A stretch of DNA of 38,497 nucleotides from Agromyces sp. Soil535 (GCF_001428255.1 NZ_LMRW01000016.1:1-38497); one strand, 5' to 3'. Counted from the first letter of the stretch, positions 7,032 through 15,322 are shown. Translations and numbers: made by a program. The notes: generated by a model not told the origin, from the letters alone.

Positions 7032-7634
7032 ATGGCCCTCGCCCCACAGCCGGTCGGACGGCGCGAGCGGAACAAGCAGAACAAGCTGGAGCGCATCACC
7101 GCCGCAGCCGGCGAGCTCTTCGCGGAGCACGGCGTCGACGACGTCACCACGCAGCAGATCGCCGACAAGGCCGACATCGGCACGGGCACCCTGTTCCTCT
7201 ATGCCAAGACCAAGGGCGAGCTGCTCCTGCTCGTGCAGAACTCCAGCTACGTCGACGCCCTTGTGAAAGGCAGGGCAGCCGCCGAGGACATTCCCGACGC
7301 GCTCGACGCGGTGATGGCGATCGTCCGCCCGGTCGTGGAATGCAACCGCGCCCAGATCGACAACGGACGCACCTACCTGCGGGAGATCGTCTTCGGCGAC
7401 CCCGAAGAGCCGTACCACCGCGACGCTCTCGCCCTCACCGTGCAGACCGAGGAGGCGATCGCGACGGTGTTGCAACGCGACCAGCGCGCCAGCCCCAGTG
7501 ACGCTGCCACGCTCGCGCACATCGTCTCCGCCATCATGTTCATCAGCATGGCGGCCACGATCTACATCACCCGCTCCGTCGACGAAATCCTGGACGACAT
7601 CAGAAGCCAAGTGCGCGTTCTCCTACCGCACTAA
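7032..7634 (+). CDS. TetR/AcrR-family transcriptional regulator (TetR-B)
   Basis: A 200-residue TetR regulator. The helix-turn-helix segment VTTQQIADKADIGTGTLFLY (about residues 38-57) closely parallels TetR-A, as do the C-terminal blocks NGRTYL, VFGDPEEPY and SDAATLA. The ATG follows CGGAGGAC at a good distance. It is divergent from the SDR, which it probably represses together with itself. The conserved effector domain suggests TetR-A and TetR-B respond to the same or related compounds, perhaps successive intermediates of one pathway. Which regulator binds which operator cannot be decided from sequence. Confidence 0.9.
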   Translation: MALAPQPVGRRERNKQNKLERITAAAGELFAEHGVDDVTTQQIADKADIGTGTLFLYAKTKGELLLLVQNSSYVDALVKGRAAAEDIPDALDAVMAIVRPVVECNRAQIDNGRTYLREIVFGDPEEPYHRDALALTVQTEEAIATVLQRDQRASPSDAATLAHIVSAIMFISMAATIYITRSVDEILDDIRSQVRVLLPH

Positions 7635-7723
7635 TCGTTGTACCGCCCGTGGGGGCCGCCCAGAACACCACCACCGAAGGCAGTCGGCCGCCGCTCATGC
7701 GATTGGGCCTAGCGCCCTTGTCG

Positions 7724-7752
7724 TTGAGCACCTATCCAACATCATATACAAT
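7724..7752 (+). promoter_or_regulatory. Putative sigma-70 promoter of the AraC-family gene
   Basis: TTGAGC (7724-7729) and TACAAT (7747-7752) are separated by exactly 17 bases, in an otherwise gene-free interval of about 200 bases, 85 bases upstream of the AraC-type start codon. This is the best consensus-like promoter in the interval. Activity is inferred. Confidence 0.5.
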
Positions 7753-7837
7753 CTGCAGGCGTGGTTAGCGGTATGCTTCGATTCACCAGGTCGAGCCCCC
7801 ACGGCCTCGGAGTTTCGCTATTACAAGGTGGTAATAC

Positions 7838-8806
7838 GTGGACGTTCGCCTTCCCCCCGAGCCCGTCGGCCGGGTGCACACCTCCATGTCGCACAATTTC
7901 CGGGACTACCGACAGGCCGTCGTCAACTCCTTCGTGCCGCTCGACGTCTCCCGCGTGAGCGCCGACCCGTTCTGGGGACGCTTGCGCAGTGTCGACTTCG
8001 ACGACGCGCACGTCCACGAGGTAACCGCGTCGCAACACATGGTCGAGCGCACCGAGTCGCTCGTCGCCGTCAGCGACGAGCGTTTCTACAAGGCGAGCCT
8101 TCAGGTTTCGGGAACAGGCCTCCTCATCCAGGATGGCCGTGAGGCGCTGCTCCAGCCGGGCGATCTCGCGATTTATGACACCGCCCGCCCGTACTCGCTG
8201 ATCTTCGAGCAGGACATGCGAATGCTCGTGCTCATGTTCCCCCGTGAGCAGCTCGGCCTACCGCCAGACATGATGCGCCAACTGACGGCGCACCGGTTCT
8301 CCAGCACCGACGGACTCGGTGCGATGATCATCCCGTTCCTGCAGAACGTATCCCAGAACCTGGACCGAGTTGGCGGAGCCACCGGACCCCGGCTGGTTCA
8401 CACCGCGATCGACCTCATCACGACGATGTTTGCGAACGAACTCGATCTGGAGGCCGACCCGCGAGACAGCCACCAATTGCTCATGCAGCAGGTCCGCCAC
8501 TACATCGAGACGAATCTCGGCTCGCCGGAACTCAGCCCCACCCAGATCGCCGCCGTTCATTTCATCTCGACAAGGCATCTGCACGGGCTCTTCCGCGAGA
8601 AGGGGACGACCGTGTCGACCTGGATCCGCGAACGGCGGCTCGAGAACTGTCGACGGGACCTGATCGAGCCGCTCAACGCCCACCTCTCCGTCGGTGCGAT
8701 CGCGGCACGCTGGGGATTCGTCGAGGCTGCGCATTTCTCACGCGTCTTCAAGGCCGCGTACGAAATGTCGCCGAGCGAGCTGCGAGCGCGCAGCCTTGGC
8801 GGCTGA
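7838..8806 (+). CDS. AraC-family transcriptional regulator
   Basis: A 322-residue regulator with an N-terminal cupin-like sensor domain (about 1-200; GTGLLIQDGREALLQPGDLA is typical of these folds) and a C-terminal double helix-turn-helix of the AraC/XylS type (about 220-318), including the second motif WGFVEAAHFSRVFKAAYEMS. It starts at a GTG preceded by AAGGTGG; no closer ATG fits. Its best candidate targets are the 36-bp elements at 11248 and 12986, whose two half-sites are 21 bp apart as known for this family. It converges on the MoaF-like/GMC pair and is the only regulator in the central cluster, so it probably activates that cluster in response to its substrate. Confidence 0.88.
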   Translation: MDVRLPPEPVGRVHTSMSHNFRDYRQAVVNSFVPLDVSRVSADPFWGRLRSVDFDDAHVHEVTASQHMVERTESLVAVSDERFYKASLQVSGTGLLIQDGREALLQPGDLAIYDTARPYSLIFEQDMRMLVLMFPREQLGLPPDMMRQLTAHRFSSTDGLGAMIIPFLQNVSQNLDRVGGATGPRLVHTAIDLITTMFANELDLEADPRDSHQLLMQQVRHYIETNLGSPELSPTQIAAVHFISTRHLHGLFREKGTTVSTWIRERRLENCRRDLIEPLNAHLSVGAIAARWGFVEAAHFSRVFKAAYEMSPSELRARSLGG

Positions 8807-8831
8807 GCGCTCGCGGTGTGCTCGAGTCGGG

Positions 8832-9647
8832 TCAGACCGGTTCTTGGTGCACTGAGTAGTCTGACTCGCCGAACGGGATGATGAGCGCACCACCCGGGGT
8901 GTTCGACACTGTGCCGTCTCCGTGGAGTCCGATGAATTTGCCGGTGGAGCGGCCGCCCGCGTAGTCGAAGACGAACACGGTACCGACCGGGATCTTCTCC
9001 TCCCGCCAGGTGAAGAGGTAGAGGCCGTGGTCGAGCTTGTAGGTCGTCGCGAGCTCGGCGGCGGCGTGGCCACGCTGTTCACCCACCAGGTTCTGCCAGA
9101 CGAAACGCCGGGAGCTGAGGTAGATGTGCTCGTACAGGTGATTCGGGCTGTACCGGAAGAGCGTGCGCTTTCCGATCAGATCGCGGGTCGGAGCAGGTGC
9201 CTCGGCAGAACCGGGGGCGCCCTCGACCCGACCACCGTGGAACGACTGCATGACGCGCGTCTCGACATCCGCCCCCTCGTCGTGGATTCGCGAATGCACG
9301 ATGAGCGCCCACCCGCGCTCGGGATGGAGCACCACGGTCAGTGTCTCGACGCGTCGCTCCCCGAGCGAGAAGTCGATCCAGTAGGCGCCATCGCCGACCG
9401 GGACCTCCTCGTAGGCGTCAGTGCCCGAGCCCGCCCATGCGAAGCCTTCAGCACTCCACGTCACGATCCCGCCATCCCCGAACGCCAGGCTCAGTGCACC
9501 ATCGGCGGCGCGGATGACGAGCGAGCGTTCCGCGAGGTCGCGACTCGGGGCGACGCGGTTGGCGTCGATACCGGCTGCGAAGTCCTCCATGTTCAGCCAT
9601 TCGGCGGACTCCTCGCGAATGATGGTCTCGGGGTTCTGTTCCGACAT
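8832..9647 (-). CDS. MoaF-domain protein
   Basis: A 271-residue soluble protein with two lipocalin-like parts resembling MoaF N- and C-terminal domains. The C-terminal half carries the characteristic YKLDHGLYLFTWREEKIPVG segment followed by RSTGK. MoaF was named from molybdenum cofactor loci, but most family members sit in catabolic clusters and their activity is not settled. No molybdenum-cofactor genes are nearby. AGAAGAGAG precedes the ATG. The gene starts 26 bases after the GMC oxidoreductase stop and is probably co-transcribed with it. A role as binding protein, isomerase or lyase acting on the oxidase product is possible but not shown by the sequence. Confidence 0.75.
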   Translation of the reverse strand: MSEQNPETIIREESAEWLNMEDFAAGIDANRVAPSRDLAERSLVIRAADGALSLAFGDGGIVTWSAEGFAWAGSGTDAYEEVPVGDGAYWIDFSLGERRVETLTVVLHPERGWALIVHSRIHDEGADVETRVMQSFHGGRVEGAPGSAEAPAPTRDLIGKRTLFRYSPNHLYEHIYLSSRRFVWQNLVGEQRGHAAAELATTYKLDHGLYLFTWREEKIPVGTVFVFDYAGGRSTGKFIGLHGDGTVSNTPGGALIIPFGESDYSVHQEPV

Positions 9648-9673
9648 TGTGGTTCTCTCTTCTTTCGAATCGG

Positions 9674-11191
9674 TCAGTGCAGGAGGAAATCGGCGGCCTT
9701 CTCGCCGATCATGATCGCGGGCGCGTTGGTGTTGCCCGTGGTGATGCGAGGCATGATCGAGGCATCCGCGACCATGAGTCCCTCCACGCCGTGCACACGC
9801 AGCGTGGGATCGACGACGGCGAGCTCATCGACGCCCATTCTGCAGGTGCCAACCTGGTGGTGGTAGGTGATGACGGTGCGCCGGATGTAGTCGCGCAGTA
9901 CCGCGTCGTCATCGACGTCCGGGCCGGGATACAGTTCTCTCGCGCCCCATCCGTCCGCGAGTGCCGATGCAGCGCCGATCTCCCGGCACTGCCGAACGCT
10001 CGCCGCGAGTGCGCGCAGGTCTTCCTCCTCGGCGAGGGCGTTGAGGTCGATGAGCAGCGCTGCGTGCGGATCGTCGCCCCCGAGGATGACACTGCCCCGG
10101 CTGAGCGGCGAGACGATGCCGGCCATGAGAGAGAAGCCCCACTCGGGACCGTTCATCCACGGCTCGTACATGGGGACGCTGAAGTTGATCGGCTGGGTGT
10201 CGGGCAGCTCCAACCCCGGCCTGCTTCGCCAGAACGAGTGCGTCTGCGTGATGCCCGTGCCGGGCGGCGGCGGATCGATCCGCCGGGTGTCGGTCGTGAA
10301 GATCACCGGTGAGAGCAAGTGGTCGTGCAGGTTCTGCCCGACCCCCGGCAAGTCCACGAGAACTTCGAACCCGAGATCGTGGAGCGAGGCGCCGGGGCCG
10401 ATGCCACTTCGCATCAGGATGCGAGGCGAGTCAAGTGCACCGGCCGCGAGCACCACCTGGTCGGCCTCGAACCGCTCGATCTGCCCCTCACGTTCGACCT
10501 CGACGCCGATGACGCGCGTGCCCTCGAGCAACAACTTGTGCACCCAAGCGCCGGTCAATACCCGGAAGCGCGGCGACTCGCGCACCGGTTCTGCATAGGC
10601 CCGCCACGTGCTCAGCCGCTTGCCGTCGCGGATCGTCAGCTGCATCTTCGAGATGCCATCGAGATGATCGCCGTTGTAGTCGGGGTTCTGTTCGATTCCG
10701 ATCTCGACTGATGCGTCGATGATCGACTGCTGGATGGGGTGCAGGTCGTATTCGATCGTGACGTCGAGGACACCCTCGGTGCCCCGAAGTTCTGACGGCG
10801 GACCGTCGTAGTTCTCGATCGCCTTGAAGACCGGCAGCACGTCCTTCCAGCCCCAGCCCGGGTTGCCGAGGGACTCCCAGTGGTCGTAATCCTGAGGCGC
10901 GCAACGCACGAAGATCATCGCGTTGAGCGAATGCGATCCTCCGAGGACCTTGCCGCGCGGCAGGTGAAGGCGTCGGTCGGCTGCGTGGGTCTGCGGCACG
11001 GTGAAGTAGTCCCAATCATCAGGACTGTGCCACAGCTCGCCCAGGCGAGCAGGATCGTGGATGGCGGGGTTCACATCGGGGCCACCGGCCTCGAGCAGCA
11101 GTACACGCCGTCCGGCGTCCACGAGGCGACGGCAGATGACTGCTCCGCTGGAGCCGCCACCCACCACGATGACATCGGGTCTTTCTTCCAT
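9674..11191 (-). CDS. GMC-family FAD-dependent oxidoreductase
   Basis: A 505-residue member of the glucose-methanol-choline family, which oxidises alcohols with FAD. The dinucleotide fold VVGGGSSG is at residues 9-16 and LLLEAGG at the end of the first beta-alpha-beta unit; GGSHSLNAMIF is the first GMC signature. The active-site pair is His444 or His445 (TYHHQVGTCRMG) and Asn489 (NTNAPA). No signal peptide is seen, so it is probably cytoplasmic, unlike secreted aryl-alcohol oxidases. There is no clear ribosome binding site; a perfect inverted repeat overlaps the start codon. It is transcribed with the MoaF-like gene and diverges from the alcohol dehydrogenase. Substrate specificity cannot be read from sequence. 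Confidence 0.9.
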   Translation of the reverse strand: MEERPDVIVVGGGSSGAVICRRLVDAGRRVLLLEAGGPDVNPAIHDPARLGELWHSPDDWDYFTVPQTHAADRRLHLPRGKVLGGSHSLNAMIFVRCAPQDYDHWESLGNPGWGWKDVLPVFKAIENYDGPPSELRGTEGVLDVTIEYDLHPIQQSIIDASVEIGIEQNPDYNGDHLDGISKMQLTIRDGKRLSTWRAYAEPVRESPRFRVLTGAWVHKLLLEGTRVIGVEVEREGQIERFEADQVVLAAGALDSPRILMRSGIGPGASLHDLGFEVLVDLPGVGQNLHDHLLSPVIFTTDTRRIDPPPPGTGITQTHSFWRSRPGLELPDTQPINFSVPMYEPWMNGPEWGFSLMAGIVSPLSRGSVILGGDDPHAALLIDLNALAEEEDLRALAASVRQCREIGAASALADGWGARELYPGPDVDDDAVLRDYIRRTVITYHHQVGTCRMGVDELAVVDPTLRVHGVEGLMVADASIMPRITTGNTNAPAIMIGEKAADFLLH

Positions 11192-11206
11192 GGCACGACA
11201 GTGCCA
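11191..11206. promoter_or_regulatory. Inverted repeat overlapping the GMC start codon
   Basis: TGGCAC and GTGCCA are perfect 6-base arms around GACA. The left arm includes the last base of the start codon complement (11189-11191), and the gene lacks an obvious Shine-Dalgarno sequence. The repeat could be an operator or a translation-limiting hairpin. No function is demonstrated. Confidence 0.4.
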
Positions 11207-11247
11207 CGGCGGCCGAGGCCACCACCATGCGGAACGGGCCTCCGTTC

Positions 11248-11283
11248 ACTCTGAGTCAAGGGGCGTACGGCCCGCGACAACCG
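11248..11283 (+). promoter_or_regulatory. 36-bp shared control element upstream of the alcohol dehydrogenase
   Basis: This 36-base stretch matches 27 of 36 bases, without gaps, of 12986-13021 upstream of the ABC transporter. The left block is ACTCTGAGTCAA (with palindrome ACTC-T-GAGT) and the right block GCGACAACCG. The sub-blocks GAGTCAA and GCGACAA form a direct repeat 21 bp apart, two helical turns, typical of AraC-family half-sites. It ends 74 bases before the dehydrogenase start and could also act on the divergent GMC gene. Confidence 0.6.
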
Positions 11284-11357
11284 CACCGAGAGCGCCTCTG
11301 GGGATGCTGGGAGCAGCGTCCGACGCGAGCGCAATTCTCGCTGTGAAGGAGTACTCC

Positions 11358-12473
11358 ATGGTCACCGCCGCCCTGACGATCTCGCGACAAGCCGTGTTCC
11401 CGGAGCGGGGTGTGATCGAACTGACCACGATCGAGGTGCAGCCGCCGGCATCGGACCAGTTGGTCATGCGAGTGCGGCGGGTGGGCATCTGCGCCACAGA
11501 CCTGCACCTCCTCGAGGGACACATCGGAGATCCGTTCCCCCTGGTGCCGGGCCACGAGTTCGTGGGAGAGGTCGCCGCGATCGGCGGCGACGCAGCGCAG
11601 CGCCGCAACCTCGCGGTCGGTGACCGAATCGCCGTGGAGATGCAGCTCCCCTGCGGTGCGTGCCCGCGCTGCGCGGAGGGCCGATACAACATCTGCGATC
11701 GTGATGATCCGGCCGACGGCCTGCCGGTCGGCCGGGAGTACGGCGTCAACATCCCCCGCACCGCCGAACCGGGCCTCTGGGGCGGCTATTCCGACTACTT
11801 GCACGTGCCCGCTGAAGCGATCGTGCACCGACTTCCCGAGTCCGTGCCTTGGGACACCGCAGCGCTCGTCGAGCCGCTCGCCGTGTCGTTCCGGGCGGTG
11901 CAGCGCGGCCGGGTCACCGAAGGCGACACGGTCGCCATCATCGGCCCCGGCCCGGTGGGCCTTCTGGTCTCGGCCGCCGCCAAGATCGCCGGTGCGGCAC
12001 GTGTCGTCATGGTCGGCACCCGACCGAACCGACTCGACCTCGCTCGCCGCTTCGGCACTGACTTCACGGTGAACTCCCGCGAGGTCGATGACGTCCGGGG
12101 CGCTGTCGCGGAGGCGCTCGGCGGGCTGGCGGATGTCGTCATCGAGATCGCAGGGGTGACGGATGCGCAGTCGCTCGCCGTGACGCTCGTGCGCCGTGGC
12201 GGCCGCGTCGTGCTGGCGGGTGCGTGCGGGTGGAGTGCCGACGTCACGTTCGGCGCCGACCGCGACCTGCTCACGCGCGAGATCGACGTGCTGCCCTCGT
12301 TCCTCTCAGCGGGCGGCTATGAGCCATCGATCGCCGCACTCACCGACGCGGCATATCCCTATGCAGATCTCGTCACCCACCGGTTCTCCTTGGAGCAGGT
12401 GAGTGACGCGTACGACGTCGTGCGCGAGAAACGCGATGACGTCATCAAGGCCGTGCTGGTCCTGGCCGACTGA
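11358..12473 (+). CDS. Zinc-dependent alcohol dehydrogenase (MDR family)
   Basis: A 371-residue medium-chain dehydrogenase of the threonine/sorbitol dehydrogenase-like branch, interconverting an alcohol and a carbonyl with NAD(P). Catalytic zinc ligands are Cys45 (GICATD) and His66-Glu67 (GHEF); the four structural-zinc cysteines are at 99, 102, 105 and 113. The Rossmann motif is GPGPVGLL (about 193-200). The ATG at 11358 follows AAGGA; the frame extends upstream into the divergent GMC gene and is not used there. It is followed after 35 bases by the SnoaL-like gene. With the GMC oxidase and aldehyde dehydrogenase it offers a second alcohol-oxidising activity, perhaps for another hydroxyl group. 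Confidence 0.9.
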   Translation: MVTAALTISRQAVFPERGVIELTTIEVQPPASDQLVMRVRRVGICATDLHLLEGHIGDPFPLVPGHEFVGEVAAIGGDAAQRRNLAVGDRIAVEMQLPCGACPRCAEGRYNICDRDDPADGLPVGREYGVNIPRTAEPGLWGGYSDYLHVPAEAIVHRLPESVPWDTAALVEPLAVSFRAVQRGRVTEGDTVAIIGPGPVGLLVSAAAKIAGAARVVMVGTRPNRLDLARRFGTDFTVNSREVDDVRGAVAEALGGLADVVIEIAGVTDAQSLAVTLVRRGGRVVLAGACGWSADVTFGADRDLLTREIDVLPSFLSAGGYEPSIAALTDAAYPYADLVTHRFSLEQVSDAYDVVREKRDDVIKAVLVLAD

Positions 12474-12508
12474 CGCGCCCATTCCATCAATCACAAGGAG
12501 CCGCAATC

Positions 12509-12898
12509 ATGAAGAGCCCCCGCGAGGTCATCGAATCGCACTACGCCGCCGGAGAGCGAGGCGACCTGCCAGGAATGATGGCGGATTTCGCGCCCGACAT
12601 CGTCTGGACCGAAGCCGCCGGATTCCCGGTCGCCGGCACCTACGTCGGCCCCGATTCGGTGCGCGACAACGTGTTCATCGCCCTCGCCAAGGAATGGGAC
12701 GGCTGGGCCGTTGCGATCGACGAGCTCGTGGTCAATGGGGAGACCGTGGTCGGACTCGGCACCTACACGGGCACGAACAAGGCGACGGGCAAGGCGGTCA
12801 GCACTCGCGTCGCGCACATCTGGCGAGTCCAGGACGGCAAGGCCGTCAAGTTCGAGCAGATCACGGACACCGCTGAAGTCCTCGACGCGATGCAGTGA
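12509..12898 (+). CDS. SnoaL-like (NTF2-fold) protein
   Basis: A 129-residue protein with the SnoaL/ketosteroid-isomerase-like cone fold: an N-terminal helix pair ending AGERGDLPGMMADFAPDIVW, then a GTYVGPDSV turn and a C-terminal beta sheet with VSTRVAHIWRVQDGK. Family members act as isomerases, cyclases, hydratases or small-molecule binders, so the reaction is open. AAGGAG precedes the ATG at a good distance. It is co-transcribed with the alcohol dehydrogenase and may isomerise or dehydrate its product. Length is normal and no truncation is seen. Confidence 0.82.
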   Translation: MKSPREVIESHYAAGERGDLPGMMADFAPDIVWTEAAGFPVAGTYVGPDSVRDNVFIALAKEWDGWAVAIDELVVNGETVVGLGTYTGTNKATGKAVSTRVAHIWRVQDGKAVKFEQITDTAEVLDAMQ

Positions 12899-12985
12899 GC
12901 ATCGACGGGCGGCGGATCGAGCGAGGCGGTACGCCTTCTCGAGCCGCTCCGGCGCCGACGGCGAAGCCGGCCGTGGAACTCCGGT

Positions 12986-13046
12986 ACTCAGAGTCAACGG
13001 TTGTGCCCCCGGCGACAAACGTCGCGATCTGCGCCGATCTTAGAGT
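12986..13046 (+). promoter_or_regulatory. Shared 36-bp element and putative promoter of the transporter operon
   Basis: Positions 12986-13021 match 27 of 36 bases of 11248-11283. The half-sites GAGTCAA (12991-12997) and GCGACAA (13012-13018) are 21 bp apart. TAGAGT at 13041-13046 could be a -10 box; the corresponding -35 position (13018-13023) has no consensus and abuts the second half-site, the geometry expected for an activator-dependent promoter. The transporter start codon is 90 bases further on. All functions are inferred. Confidence 0.55.
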
Positions 13047-13136
13047 GACCGACAGGGCGACACTCGTCTCGCCGTCCGACCCCGAAGGACCCCCGCTGAC
13101 GCAGAAGTCCAGCGCTATCCGAGAGGCACCACACAC

Positions 13137-14345
13137 ATGCGAATCAACAGAATCAAGCTGGGAGCGACGGTCGTCGTCGCAGCCGGCGCAATCGTCCTGA
13201 GCGGCTGCACTGCTGACAGTCCTGGCAGCACGCCCGCCACCGGTGAGCCGATCAAGGTCGCCGCCCTGAGCGGTCTCACCTTCTTCCCCGAGGCACCCCA
13301 GGCCGTGCAGGCGGTCTTCGACGACTACAACGATGCGGGCGGATTCAAGGGTCAGCCGATCGAGTACACCGTCTTCGACGACAAGACCGACCCGGCCGTT
13401 TCGTCGACCGCCGCGAAGGACGCACTGGATGGCGGTGCGGTGGCGCTGGTTGGCTCGTCATCGCTGCTGGACTGCGCGGTGAACCACACGACGTGGGAAG
13501 ACAACAACATCGTCTCGCTCCAGGGCACCGGCGTCGACCCGTTCTGCTTCTCGACGCCGAATATCGCCCCGGCGAACACCGGTCCGTACTTCGACACCTT
13601 CGCCACGCTCTACGACGGCTCGGAGAACCTGGGCTTCTCCAGCATCTGCGCGGCGATCGTGCCGGACGACGAAGCCGGCAAGTCCGCGTACGAGCAGGCG
13701 ATCGCCGCCTGGTCCGCCGAGACCGGGCAGGAGCTCGCCTACATCGACTTCAGTCTCACGCGCGGTCAGGCCAGCTACGCGGGCAACGTCGCCGCTCTGA
13801 AGGGCGAGGACTGCGACGCGATCATGGTCGGTGAGGTCGGACCGGCGGTCACAGCCTTCCTCGGTGAGGCCGCGAACCAGGGTCTCTCCCTGCCGGTACT
13901 GGTGCTGACCTCGTGCTACTCGGATGAGTTCGCCGCCGGGGTCACCTACGCCGGCGACATCCATGTGCCTGCCGAGTTCTCGCCGTACACCGACCCGAAC
14001 GACGAATCGAACACCGACTGGGCGGCGGTGATGGATGCGCACGCGGTGCCCAAGACCTCGTTCGCGCAAGGCGGCTACCTGGCAGCGAAGTACTTCATCG
14101 CGATCCTGGAGACCATCGACGGCCACGTCACCCGCGACTCGTTCACCGAGGCCGCGAGAGCCATGACCGAGCCGATCGAGAACCCGATGGTGGGCACACC
14201 GTGGATCTTCGGCGAGGGCGACTCGCACCAGGCGAACCGGTCGGCCTGGCCCCTGGTCATCGAGGCGAACACCAACACGTGGACCTCGCTCGGCCCGTGG
14301 CTGATCGGCGACGACCTCGGCTGGGTCGACACCACGACCGGCTGA
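13137..14345 (+). CDS. ABC transporter substrate-binding lipoprotein, LivK/type I fold
   Basis: A 402-residue binding protein of the branched-chain amino acid/amide transporter class. The N terminus is a lipoprotein signal: positive MRINRIK, a hydrophobic stretch and lipobox VLSGC with Cys24. The mature part has the type I periplasmic fold (GGFKGQPIEYTVFDD near the start). After export and lipidation it would capture solute at the outer face of the membrane and deliver it to the LivH/LivM permeases. Relatives also bind aromatic acids, urea or other carboxylates, so leucine-type specificity should not be assumed. It heads an operon whose membrane components begin 95 bases downstream after a strong hairpin. 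Confidence 0.88.
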   Translation: MRINRIKLGATVVVAAGAIVLSGCTADSPGSTPATGEPIKVAALSGLTFFPEAPQAVQAVFDDYNDAGGFKGQPIEYTVFDDKTDPAVSSTAAKDALDGGAVALVGSSSLLDCAVNHTTWEDNNIVSLQGTGVDPFCFSTPNIAPANTGPYFDTFATLYDGSENLGFSSICAAIVPDDEAGKSAYEQAIAAWSAETGQELAYIDFSLTRGQASYAGNVAALKGEDCDAIMVGEVGPAVTAFLGEAANQGLSLPVLVLTSCYSDEFAAGVTYAGDIHVPAEFSPYTDPNDESNTDWAAVMDAHAVPKTSFAQGGYLAAKYFIAILETIDGHVTRDSFTEAARAMTEPIENPMVGTPWIFGEGDSHQANRSAWPLVIEANTNTWTSLGPWLIGDDLGWVDTTTG

Positions 14346-14367
14346 TTCCCGTCTGATCGGATGTCCC

Positions 14368-14396
14368 GAGGCGGCGGCCACCCCAGCCGCCGCCTC
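14368..14396 (+). terminator. Intercistronic hairpin between binding protein and permeases
   Basis: GAGGCGGCGG and CCGCCGCCTC form a perfect 10-bp stem around a 9-base loop, 22 bases after the lipoprotein stop codon and with no T-run. In binding-protein transporter operons such hairpins often reduce read-through or protect the upstream message, so the binding protein is made in excess over membrane subunits. That is the likely role here; a full terminator is also possible. Confidence 0.6.
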
Positions 14397-14440
14397 CGGG
14401 TCGTCACCCGTTGTCGTCTCACGCTGCAGGAGGAGCACCC

Positions 14441-15322
14441 GTGAACTTCGTCGTCGCCCTCGTCGTCGGGCTCAGTGCCGGCGCACTGTACGCCGTCATC
14501 GGCGTGGGCCTCACCCTCATGTCCGTCCTGACGCGGGTGATCAACTTCTCGATCGTGGCCGTCGGCGTCTTCGGCGCCTTCCTTTCCATCCGCGCCGTGC
14601 CGCTGCTGGTGCAGGCACCGCCCGAGGTGCGAACCGCGGTCGTGGTGGCCATCGCCGTGCTCGTGGCGGCCACCATCTCGGGGCTGCTGGGCTGGATCGA
14701 AGCGACCTGGCTCGCCGAGGCATCCACCACGGCGCGCTCGGCCGTCACGGTCGCGTCGCTGCTCATGCTGATCTCGCTGTCGTTCGTCCTCTTCGGATCG
14801 CGACCGCAGCCCCTTCGCCCCCTACTCGTCGGCCCCGCCTTCGTCGCGGGCGACATCGCCGTCACGAAGGTGGGGGTCGCCCTCCTGATCACCGCCGTGG
14901 CGGTGGCCGTCGCGGCATGGATCGTGATCCGCCGAACTCCGCTCGGCGTGCAGCTGCGAGCAATCAGCGACCGGCAGACCGCTGCCGAACTCCTCGGAGT
15001 GAATGTCAAGGCCCTGCAGATCGGCGTGTGGGTCGTCGTCGGAGGAATCATGGGCCTCTGCATCTCGATCATCGGCAATACGGGCGCCGCCGACGCGACG
15101 TCGATGATCACTCTCGTCATTCCCGGCGCGGCGGCAGCCCTGGTCGGCGCATTCAAGAGTCTCCCCATGGCTATCGTCGGCGGGCTGCTCGTCGGCGCAT
15201 TGCAAGGTGCCCTGACCGCGTTCCCCTCCATCACCTTGCTGAGAGATTGGATCCCGATCGTCGTCATCATCTTGTTCTTGCTGTGGAACCAGCGGAAGGA
15301 GGTCTGGGATGTCGCGCGCTAG
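14441..15322 (+). CDS. Branched-chain amino acid-type ABC permease, LivH family
   Basis: A 293-residue integral membrane protein with about eight hydrophobic segments, beginning FVVALVVGLSAGALYAVIGV as usual for LivH. The cytoplasmic coupling segment is RAISDRQTAAELLGVNVK. It would pair with the LivM domain encoded next to make the translocation pore. The start is a GTG preceded by AGGAGGAG at 7 bases; the in-frame ATG at 14411 has no such site. It overlaps the next gene by 14 bases, implying translational coupling. Confidence 0.88.
   Translation: MNFVVALVVGLSAGALYAVIGVGLTLMSVLTRVINFSIVAVGVFGAFLSIRAVPLLVQAPPEVRTAVVVAIAVLVAATISGLLGWIEATWLAEASTTARSAVTVASLLMLISLSFVLFGSRPQPLRPLLVGPAFVAGDIAVTKVGVALLITAVAVAVAAWIVIRRTPLGVQLRAISDRQTAAELLGVNVKALQIGVWVVVGGIMGLCISIIGNTGAADATSMITLVIPGAAAALVGAFKSLPMAIVGGLLVGALQGALTAFPSITLLRDWIPIVVIILFLLWNQRKEVWDVAR

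Noticed and set aside
8832..9647. Molybdenum-cofactor biosynthesis function for the MoaF-domain protein
   Set aside because: No other cofactor-biosynthesis gene or molybdoenzyme is present, and most family members occur in unrelated catabolic loci.
9674..11191. Identification of the GMC enzyme as a C-glycoside 3-oxidase like those reported in Microbacterium
   Set aside because: No companion deglycosylase pair is encoded nearby, and the general GMC motifs visible do not distinguish sugar oxidases from other alcohol oxidoreductases.
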